Positions 1 through 6,362 of a stretch of DNA of 38,394 nucleotides are shown one piece after another (the stretch's first letter is position 1; each line of letters starts with the position of its first letter). The notes beneath the pieces are model-generated. The model worked only from the letters and a program-made list of their open reading frames with translations, did not search any database and was not told the origin of the DNA. This stretch comes from Crocosphaera chwakensis CCY0110 (GTDB lineage Bacteria > Cyanobacteriota > Cyanobacteriia > Cyanobacteriales > Microcystaceae): positions 1 to 38,394 of the forward strand of contig NZ_AAXW01000047.1 in assembly GCF_000169335.1 (NCBI RefSeq), written 5' to 3'. The translations under genes and the position numbers were made by a program.

Positions 1-2
1 AA

Positions 3-1070
3 ATTCTCTGGCTAAGACGACGTTTTGATTGGATGGGTAAACATAGCGGTTACGATCAACTATGTGAATCTATGTCTACACTTCTTCCTCATGATACTTA
101 TAAAAGTGTATGGCAATATCCAGGACAACCCCAAAAAAAAATTTTGCGTTCAATAGTAGAACGAGTGGGAAAAAAAGCCAAAGGTAGTCCTATGTATGCT
201 CTTGATAGTACCACAGCAGAAATTAAGACTATCCTAAAAAGTTTACAATGGCATCCTGATTTAATTCATATCACTTATGTAGAAAATCAACTAGGAATAT
301 TACTGAACTGGAAAGAGCGTTTATCTTGTAAAATAATTGGCACATCTCATCAACCCGCAGGATGGTGGCGTTTGGTTCATAAATGTCCCAAAAGTATTAC
401 TAATTTAGATGCTTTAATCGTTGTTGGCAGTAAAGAAGTTGCTTACTTTGAGCAGTATTTACCTGGACGAGTATTTTTTGTTCCTCATGGTGTAGATACA
501 GACTTTTTCTGTCCTTCAAAAGAGGAAACAAAAGAACAAGTTAGATGTATTTTTTCTGGTAAACATCTCCGAGATTTAGCAACTTTAGCAATCGTCATTG
601 ACCAAGTGCTTAGTAAAAATCCAGAAATTCAATTTGATATTATCATGCCTCGAACTGCTGGTGATCGGACAAATTCAACACTAATTCGTATTGCTCGCCA
701 TCCACAAGTTCATTGGTATCAGGGAATTTCAGATAATCGCTTACGGCAACTTTATCAACAAGCTAGTATGTTAGTTTTACCAATTATAGATTGTACAGCC
801 AATAATGCTTTAGTAGAATCTATTTCTTGTGGTTTACCCATCATTTCTAATAATGTCGGGGGTTTATCTGATTATACACAAGAAACATTTGCTGAACTTT
901 TGCCTATTGGCGATATTGAGGGATTTGTTAATGCTATCTTGAAACTGGTAGACGAACCAGAGGAGCAATGTAAAAGAAGTAAAGCTGCTAGAAAATTTGC
1001 TGAAGAACAGCTTGATTGGGATAAGATAGCCAATAAAACTTTGGAGATTTACGAAAAATTAATTACTTAA
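3..1070 (+). CDS. Glycosyltransferase family 4 protein, 5' end outside the window
   Basis: Likely a cytoplasmic GT-B fold glycosyltransferase that transfers a sugar from a nucleotide donor onto a surface glycan or glycolipid; donor and acceptor cannot be told. The frame is open to the left edge: the ten codons before the first ATG (position 33) encode ILWLRRRFDW and run straight into MGKHSGYDQL, so the real start probably lies upstream. The C-terminal donor half has the usual VPHGVDTDFF segment, then LVLPIIDCTANNALVESI and SCGLPIISNNVGG, the family-4 EX7E-type region that holds the donor phosphates. An N-terminal acceptor half precedes it. A second GT4 gene follows 61 bp downstream on the same strand, suggesting a polysaccharide or glycan cluster that continues to the left. 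Fold and family are well supported; the specificity is unknown. Confidence 0.85.
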   Translation: MLWLRRRFDWMGKHSGYDQLCESMSTLLPHDTYKSVWQYPGQPQKKILRSIVERVGKKAKGSPMYALDSTTAEIKTILKSLQWHPDLIHITYVENQLGILLNWKERLSCKIIGTSHQPAGWWRLVHKCPKSITNLDALIVVGSKEVAYFEQYLPGRVFFVPHGVDTDFFCPSKEETKEQVRCIFSGKHLRDLATLAIVIDQVLSKNPEIQFDIIMPRTAGDRTNSTLIRIARHPQVHWYQGISDNRLRQLYQQASMLVLPIIDCTANNALVESISCGLPIISNNVGGLSDYTQETFAELLPIGDIEGFVNAILKLVDEPEEQCKRSKAARKFAEEQLDWDKIANKTLEIYEKLIT

Positions 1071-1131
1071 TAGTTAGCAAATCAATCGAGAATATATTGA
1101 AGATAAACTATATATGTGAAAGGATGTAGTA

Positions 1132-2334
1132 ATGATTTTATATGTGTCAAAAAATTTAACTCATCTGAGTGGCTTATCCCAAGCTGGCCAAGACATATTA
1201 ATTGCTTTATTAGCAACTGAAGATAGGGTAAAAGTTGTTACTGAAACTAAATGTTCACTTCCTCAAGAAGTAAATAACCAAGTTCTCAGTTCTCCTCAAT
1301 GGATAGTCTTTAAAGAGAAAATTTATCCGCCAAAACCAATTAAAAGAAAACTACAAATACCTATATTTTTAATTCAATCAATTAAAAAAAAGTATTCAGA
1401 AATTACTCAAGCGAAACGACAACAGCAGCTACAAAAGTATGATTATAGTCCTATTATCGTTAATGGATTCACTAATCATAGATTTTTGGAAAATGTGGCT
1501 CCAAAAATTAAAGGAAAAAAGGTTATTATTATTCATGAATCTCCTCGACATTTTCTTCCTCCAAATACTTACACGGTTAACGATGCACTGCAGATTATGA
1601 ATCAATATGATTCGTTAATATTTGTATCATCACGATGTCGAGACGAATGGTCATCATTAGCTGATTTAAGTAACCAAAGAATATATTATATTCCTAATTG
1701 CTGTAAAGAAGATGAAATTCACAAGATTACTCTAGTAGAAAAAGCAGAAATCAAACAAAAATTAAGGTTAGCGACAGACCAATTTTTAGCCGTTTGTGTA
1801 GCTAGTTTACAACCTCGTAAAAATCAGAAAATATTATTAGATGTATTTCCTCAGTTAAAAACAATTATGCCTAATTTGAAACTTTTTTTAATTGGGCCGA
1901 TTAGCTTAGATTCTTTTTGGGGAAAATCTTTATTAGAACAAATTAAAAGCAAGGAATTAAGTGAGCATATAGAATACTTAGGTACTAGAGATAATGCGAA
2001 AGAATTTATTTATGCTGCTGATGTTTTATTATTACCATCTTTAGCGGAAGCGATGCCATGTGTTATATTAGAGGCGATGGCTTTGAAAACGCCAGTAATT
2101 GCTTCTAATGTTGATGGTATTTCAGAGCTAATTCAGAATAATCATACAGGATTTTTATTTTCTCCCAAAGAACCTCAATCTTTAGTTGAGTCGTTTAAAA
2201 AAATGGCTAATGATTTAGATCAAACAAAAAAATATACTGAATATGCTTATGAAAAGTATTGGACTCAATTTTCTCGTCTGAAACAAATTGAAAGATATGC
2301 TCAATTTATTGCTAATTTTACCAAAAATTCATAA
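1132..2334 (+). CDS. Glycosyltransferase family 4 protein
   Basis: A 400-residue GT-B glycosyltransferase, a normal length for GT4. The N-terminal half is acceptor-side and lysine rich. The C-terminal half carries FLAVCVASLQPRKNQKILL (start of the donor domain), LKLFLIGPI, AADVLLLPSLAEAMP and CVILEAMALKTPVIASNVDG, the classical EX7E motif and the glycine that follows it. An AAAGGATG ribosome-binding sequence lies just before the ATG. It follows another GT4 gene by 61 bp, so the two probably act in one surface-glycan pathway, each adding a different sugar. No transmembrane helix is obvious, so it probably works at the inner face of the cytoplasmic membrane. Codon use is very AT rich, more so than the housekeeping genes in this window, as is common for glycan loci. 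Confidence 0.85.
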   Translation: MILYVSKNLTHLSGLSQAGQDILIALLATEDRVKVVTETKCSLPQEVNNQVLSSPQWIVFKEKIYPPKPIKRKLQIPIFLIQSIKKKYSEITQAKRQQQLQKYDYSPIIVNGFTNHRFLENVAPKIKGKKVIIIHESPRHFLPPNTYTVNDALQIMNQYDSLIFVSSRCRDEWSSLADLSNQRIYYIPNCCKEDEIHKITLVEKAEIKQKLRLATDQFLAVCVASLQPRKNQKILLDVFPQLKTIMPNLKLFLIGPISLDSFWGKSLLEQIKSKELSEHIEYLGTRDNAKEFIYAADVLLLPSLAEAMPCVILEAMALKTPVIASNVDGISELIQNNHTGFLFSPKEPQSLVESFKKMANDLDQTKKYTEYAYEKYWTQFSRLKQIERYAQFIANFTKNS

Positions 2335-2440
2335 GATATAAATATTAATCCAGAATAAATTAAAGTAAGACAATCGAACAATTTTTACCGATAATAAAGT
2401 TTTTTTAAAACCGTATTTTCTTAAATTATATTAATTAAGA

Positions 2441-3103
2441 ATGATAAGCAATAATGACTTTTCTTCTAATCTCTCTTATGAAGAAGCAAAAATAATTCAA
2501 CAGCAGCTTAGGCATCAAGTTATCACAAAAGATCAGTTACAAGAGGTCAATTACGTTGCTGGAGTTGATGTAGGTTTTAAAGATAACTATAAAATCACCC
2601 AAGCTGCTGTGGCTGTTTTAAAATTTCCAAGTTTAGAATTAGTAGAAAATCAAATTGCTTTAATTCCTACAAACTTTCCTTATATTCCTGGTTTCTTATC
2701 TTTTCGAGAAATTCCTGCTCTCTTAAAAGCCATAGATAAACTAACTATTATTCCTGATATTATTCTCTGTGATGGACAAGGGATAGCTCATCCTAGACGC
2801 TTAGGAATTGCTTCCCATTTAGGTGTTTTAATCGATCTTCCCACTATTGGTGTGGCTAAATCCTTATTAATAGGAAAACATGAAGAAGTTCCCCTAGAAA
2901 AAGGCTCGTGGAAACCTTTAATTGATAAAAAAGAAATTATCGGAGCGGTATTAAGATCAAGAACTAATGTAAAACCTATTTATGTGTCTATTGGTCATAA
3001 AATTAGTTTACCGACAGCTTTAAATTTTGTGATGGCTTGTTTAACTAAATATCGCTTACCCGAAACCACCCGATGGGCAGATAAGTTAGCATCAGATAAA
3101 TAA
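2441..3103 (+). CDS. nfi: Endonuclease V (deoxyinosine 3' endonuclease)
   Basis: DNA repair enzyme that nicks the second phosphodiester bond 3' of deoxyinosine and other deaminated bases. The 220-residue length matches the family. Residues that can be lined up with the well-studied Thermotoga protein: D43 in GVDVGF, the PYIPG wedge at 80-84 that probes the lesion, E90 in GFLSFRE, D111 in CDGQGIAHPRR, and H117. D43, E90 and D111 form the expected metal-binding triad, so the enzyme looks intact. The start ATG is the first in frame after a stop-rich AT stretch, without an obvious Shine-Dalgarno. The DUF423 gene begins 19 bp after the stop, so the two are probably co-transcribed, although no functional link is known. 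Confidence 0.95.
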   Translation: MISNNDFSSNLSYEEAKIIQQQLRHQVITKDQLQEVNYVAGVDVGFKDNYKITQAAVAVLKFPSLELVENQIALIPTNFPYIPGFLSFREIPALLKAIDKLTIIPDIILCDGQGIAHPRRLGIASHLGVLIDLPTIGVAKSLLIGKHEEVPLEKGSWKPLIDKKEIIGAVLRSRTNVKPIYVSIGHKISLPTALNFVMACLTKYRLPETTRWADKLASDK

Positions 3104-3122
3104 ATAGATTAGCAACTAAACA

Positions 3123-3500
3123 ATGATTAAACTATTTTTGTTTATCGGCTCAATTTTAGCTGGTTTATCCGTCGCAGGTGGGGCATTTGCTAGCCACGCA
3201 TTAAAAGATAAATTAAGCGATCGCTCCCTAGAAATATTCGAGACAGGGACGAAATACCAAATGTATCACGCCCTCGCTTTAATTTTAGTGGCTTTACTAC
3301 TAACTCGCCTAGAAACTGTGCCAATGACTATGATCAGCGCAGGATATGCCTTTATTATCGGGGTTCTCATTTTTTCAGGCAGTCTTTATGCCTTGAGTTT
3401 AACTGGGATCAAATGGTTGGGAGCAATCACCCCTATCGGTGGGGCGGCCTTTCTCATCGGTTGGCTAAGTTTGGCGATCGCAGCTTGGGGCATGAAGTAA
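3123..3500 (+). CDS. DUF423 family small membrane protein
   Basis: A 125-residue protein with four predicted membrane helices: LFLFIGSILAGLSVAGGAFA near the N-terminus, then YHALALILVALLLTRL, SAGYAFIIGVLIFSGSLYAL and GAAFLIGWLSLAIAAW. The pattern GAFASHALKDKL followed by ETGTKYQMYHALALI is the signature of DUF423 (the YgdD group), a widespread family of unknown function in bacterial inner membranes. The length is normal and no residue looks out of place. It sits 19 bp after nfi, as a probable second cistron. A HIP1-like octamer lies inside the coding sequence near 3217 and another near 3475. Family assignment is firm; function is unknown. Confidence 0.9.
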   Translation: MIKLFLFIGSILAGLSVAGGAFASHALKDKLSDRSLEIFETGTKYQMYHALALILVALLLTRLETVPMTMISAGYAFIIGVLIFSGSLYALSLTGIKWLGAITPIGGAAFLIGWLSLAIAAWGMK

Positions 3501-3648
3501 ATTAAAATTACAGATTATTGGTAAAGGGTTCCCTCTAAGATGATAAACTGACCTATTAGACACAAAATTTTTGATATTCAATGGTCTAGGAAGTACCAAG
3601 ACTTGGTACAGTTACCGAAGATCGGCAAAGTTATTTATTAGAGTCAGT

Positions 3649-4803
3649 ATGAAAGTTCTTGTTATTGGCGGTGACGGTTATTGTGGTTGGGCAACCGCCC
3701 TACATCTTTCCAATAAAGGGTATGATGTTGGTATTCTCGACAATTTAAGTCGACGCTATTGGGACTCTAAACTAGGAGTCGATACCTTAACTCCCATTGC
3801 TCCTATCCAAAAACGCATTCAACGTTGGCAAGAGTTAACAGGGAAAACCATCGACTTATTTGTTGGCGATATTACCGATTATAGCTTTTTAAGTCAAACC
3901 TTACAGCAGTTTGAACCTGGAGCGATCGTCCATTTTGGGGAACAGCGATCGGCACCTTATTCGATGATTGACAGGGAACACGCGGTATTTACCCAGGTTA
4001 ATAATGTGGTAGGAACCCTGAATATTCTCTACGCTATGAAAGAAGATTTCCCAGACGCTCACCTCGTTAAACTGGGAACTATGGGAGAATATGGCACACC
4101 AAATATTGATATTGAAGAAGGGTATATTACCATTGAACACAATGGCCGCAAAGATACTTTACCCTATCCTAAACAACCTGGCAGTTTCTATCATTTAAGT
4201 AAGGTACACGATAGTCATAATATCCATTTTGCCTGTAAAATTTGGGGGTTACGAGCCACTGATTTAAACCAAGGGGTAGTCTATGGGGTTTTGACAGAAG
4301 AAACGGGTATGGACGAAATGCTCATTAACCGTTTAGACTATGATGGCGTGTTTGGAACTGCCTTAAATCGTTTCTGTATTCAAGCTGCGATCGGTCATCC
4401 TTTAACCGTGTATGGTAAAGGAGGTCAAACTAGAGGCTTTTTAGATATTCGGGATACTGTCAGATGTATCGACATTGCCATTCAAAACCCTGCTGAAGAA
4501 GGCAAATTCCGAGTCTTTAACCAGTTTACTGAATTATTTAGTATTAGTGATTTAGCCATGATGGTTAAAAAAGCGGGTAACTCTCTTGGGTTGGATGTGG
4601 AAATCAATAATTTAGATAACCCCAGAGTTGAGTTAGAAGAACACTATTTCAACGCTAAGAATACCAAGTTATTAGATTTAGGTTTACAACCCCATTATCT
4701 GTCTGATTCTCTCCTCGATTCTTTGTTAAATTTTGCTGAAAAATATAAAGGAAGGGTTGACAAAGAACAGATTTTACCTAAAGTTTCTTGGCATCGGAAA
4801 TAA
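3649..4803 (+). CDS. sqdB: UDP-sulfoquinovose synthase SqdB
   Basis: Makes UDP-sulfoquinovose from UDP-glucose and sulfite, the head-group donor for the thylakoid sulfolipid SQDG. It is an extended short-chain dehydrogenase with NAD+ bound by VIGGDGYCGW near the N-terminus. T144 in KLGTMGEYGTP and Y181/K185 in YHLSKVHDS correspond to the T145/Y182/K186 catalytic set described in plant SQD1. I use the ATG at 3649 (384 residues, begins MKVLVIGG): the frame is open from 3571, but the extra 26 residues do not look like the family. The sulfolipid synthase sqdX, often next to sqdB in other cyanobacteria, is not adjacent; the gene is closed by a terminator at 4826. The two GT4 genes upstream are not recognisably SqdX. 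Confidence 0.96.
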   Translation: MKVLVIGGDGYCGWATALHLSNKGYDVGILDNLSRRYWDSKLGVDTLTPIAPIQKRIQRWQELTGKTIDLFVGDITDYSFLSQTLQQFEPGAIVHFGEQRSAPYSMIDREHAVFTQVNNVVGTLNILYAMKEDFPDAHLVKLGTMGEYGTPNIDIEEGYITIEHNGRKDTLPYPKQPGSFYHLSKVHDSHNIHFACKIWGLRATDLNQGVVYGVLTEETGMDEMLINRLDYDGVFGTALNRFCIQAAIGHPLTVYGKGGQTRGFLDIRDTVRCIDIAIQNPAEEGKFRVFNQFTELFSISDLAMMVKKAGNSLGLDVEINNLDNPRVELEEHYFNAKNTKLLDLGLQPHYLSDSLLDSLLNFAEKYKGRVDKEQILPKVSWHRK

Positions 4804-4825
4804 GTGATCATTGACTGTATAGATT

Positions 4826-4850
4826 AAGGGTGGCAACTTAGCCACCTTTT
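4826..4850 (+). terminator. Rho-independent terminator after sqdB
   Basis: Perfect six-pair stem GGTGGC/GCCACC (4829-4834 and 4841-4846) with a six-base loop, extended by an A/T-rich base and followed by TTTT. It starts 23 bp after the sqdB stop codon. Confidence 0.85.
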
Positions 4851-5274
4851 GTCATGCTAGGGATTTCCAATCTAACTAAATATCTTAGCTACGTCTCCTA
4901 ATAAAGCAACAATTAAGCCAATTAACACTCCACGATTAATAAATCTCTTGATTGTCGAACGGTTTACTAATTGCTCCTACTTTTGTGTCAAGTCTCCAAT
5001 AAGTCCGGCTGGATCAAAGATTGTGTTATTCGTAAAATTGCTTCCATTTTTGCCATTCGACTGCACAAAATATCTGAATCACTTCACCTTAATAATTATA
5101 CATATTTAATATACTTAACCAGAATCCATATTTGCAGCAGGTCTAATCTGGTTTGATGAATCAATATAGATGAGTATTTGTAACTATTGCGCTTCAGTGA
5201 GAGTTCAACAAACTATTACAAATTGATTCCTTCTTCAATATCCTTTTTAAAATGGAAACAGGAGGGATAAGTTT
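4851..5274. other. Intergenic stretch with a possible decayed gene
   Basis: There is no intact gene here. On the minus strand two open segments read like parts of one small protein: 5056-4988 (MAKMEAILRITQSLIQPDLL, then stop) and, in another frame, 4978-4872 (ends in a hydrophobic helix VLIGLIVALLGDVAKIF). A helix followed by a membrane anchor would fit a small coil-plus-anchor protein broken by a frameshift near 4985. The plus-strand open frame at 4971-5156 has no start context or family features and is not counted. The last 30 bases carry the AGGAGGGA ribosome-binding site of the next gene. Confidence 0.4.
4872..5056 (-). pseudogene. Possible remnant of a small coil/membrane-anchor protein
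   Basis: Two minus-strand segments in different frames, separated by a stop and a few bases. The first begins with ATG at 5056 and is amphipathic and coil-like; the second ends in a single hydrophobic helix (IGLIVALLGDVAKIF). The order, helix then membrane anchor, is common for small cyanobacterial and prophage-type proteins, but I do not recognise the family. It could also be chance; the total coding potential is about 58 codons. Confidence 0.25.
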
Positions 5275-5730
5275 ATGAATACCAAAGTTAATTATCAAAC
5301 TAAAATTATTACCCTGTGGGCAACTTTTCTCTTAGGACTTCTATTTCATACGCAACTAGGGTTAATGCCTCTTTTTCATGGGCAACAAATAGCTCATTCT
5401 CATGATAGCAGTGATATTAGTTGGATTTTATGGCTAATGTTACTCTTTTTTATTATTCCGATGTTTGCCATGATTGGAACTTTGTTTACTCAGTCTAAAC
5501 AGTTTAGAGTGGGACATTTTTGGCTAACAGTCGTTTATTCTGTGTTAAATTTAAGTCATATTACGGCTGATTTATTTGTTACACCTATTGCTTGGTATCA
5601 AATTGCTTTAATGGGGATTCTTTTTGTTATTGGATTACTATTAAACCTGGTTTCTTGGCAGTGGATGAAATCTAAACCTAACCTGAAAACGTCATCCAAA
5701 ACTTTAGCAAAAACATCAATAGGAGGATAG
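5275..5730 (+). CDS. Four-helix membrane protein of unknown function
   Basis: A 151-residue hydrophobic protein with a good ribosome-binding site (AGGAGGGA about 9 bases before ATG). Helices can be seen at roughly residues 10-30, 48-68, 78-98 and 104-128, followed by a basic, serine/threonine-rich tail (SKPNLKTSSKTLAKTSIGG). The first loop contains histidines and an aspartate (FHGQQIAHSHDSS), and helix three has HITADLF, so metal contact is conceivable but unproven. I do not recognise the family. Its last 15 bases overlap the 3' end of the convergent DUF2283 gene. Alone in its transcription unit on this strand. Confidence 0.75.
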   Translation: MNTKVNYQTKIITLWATFLLGLLFHTQLGLMPLFHGQQIAHSHDSSDISWILWLMLLFFIIPMFAMIGTLFTQSKQFRVGHFWLTVVYSVLNLSHITADLFVTPIAWYQIALMGILFVIGLLLNLVSWQWMKSKPNLKTSSKTLAKTSIGG

Positions 5731-5940
5731 ATTTAGTATTTTTCCTTGAGTTGATTCTAGAATTGAATCTCGAATAAAAGCACTGGCATTTGTGATTTCT
5801 ATCCCAATTAATTCTCCCGAATTATTAAGTTCAACTGTAATATTTGGATTTATTTCTACACTATTTGCTTCTGGTTCATCAGAAATGGTTAAATAAAGAA
5901 TATCCTCTTCTTCAAAATATTTCATTTTTGCGTTATTCAT
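5716..5940 (-). CDS. DUF2283 family protein, putative antitoxin-like partner
   Basis: A protein of about 74 residues whose core MKYFEEEDILYLTISDEP, followed by NITVELNNSGELIGIEI, is the DUF2283 pattern: a small beta-rich domain found in many bacteria beside RelE-like or DUF4258-type genes. I choose the ATG at 5940, because a GGGAG sequence sits about 11 bases before it; the ATG at 5949 has no room for a ribosome-binding site, and 5925 would give the shortest, family-typical start. From 5940 the gene overlaps its upstream neighbour by 8 bp, which points to coupled translation. Function is unknown for the family; the antitoxin idea rests only on the pairing and the size. Confidence 0.8.
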   Translation of the reverse strand: MNNAKMKYFEEEDILYLTISDEPEANSVEINPNITVELNNSGELIGIEITNASAFIRDSILESTQGKILNLSSY

Positions 5941-6211
5941 AAATAGCATATCTCCCAGTAGCTAGGCGAAATCGAATTTGTTGGCGTGTCGTGGCATGAA
6001 TAGTGATAGGGGTGATAGAATTTAATTCGTATTCATAAGGAACGATAACTAAGCGAGTGTCATGCTTACCTACGGCAATGAGACGATCTGTTTCAGTATC
6101 ATAGTATCTTTCGCCAGAATATTTGATAATTTCTTCAATTTTTTCCAGTTTAAAACCTCTTAGTTTGGCTCGATATTGTAAATAATCTGACCAGATAATA
6201 TTTGGCATCAT
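5933..6211 (-). CDS. Small RelE/DUF4258-like protein, putative toxin-like partner
   Basis: A 92-residue basic protein: IIWSDYLQYRAKLRGF, EEIIKYSGERYYDTETDRLI, VGKHDTRLVIVPYE and a C-terminal TIHATTRQQIRFRLATGRY. The layout (N-terminal helices, a central strand pair around a conserved YDTETDRLIAVGKHD, and a basic tail) resembles DUF4258/RelE-fold proteins that pair with DUF2283 genes in cyanobacteria. It starts with ATG-ATG, with an AAGGCTGG sequence just upstream, and its stop overlaps the start of the DUF2283 gene. It is transcribed away from dnaE, 151 bp apart. Toxicity is inference; no catalytic residue can be assigned with certainty. Confidence 0.75.
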   Translation of the reverse strand: MMPNIIWSDYLQYRAKLRGFKLEKIEEIIKYSGERYYDTETDRLIAVGKHDTRLVIVPYEYELNSITPITIHATTRQQIRFRLATGRYAIYE

Positions 6212-6362
6212 GACCAGCCTTATTTCATTATCTACTATTCATTTTAACAGAATATTGTCATCTTTTTTAACTTAAAGAAACTTTTGATTCTATGAAAAAT
6301 CAGATTAACGCTATAATATAAGTCCTTGTTAAGTTGTTATTTTTATCTAAAAATACTCTATT

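Noticed and set aside
4971..5156. 61-residue plus-strand open frame
   Set aside because: No ribosome-binding site, odd cysteine/serine-rich composition and no family features; it overlaps the minus-strand remnant.
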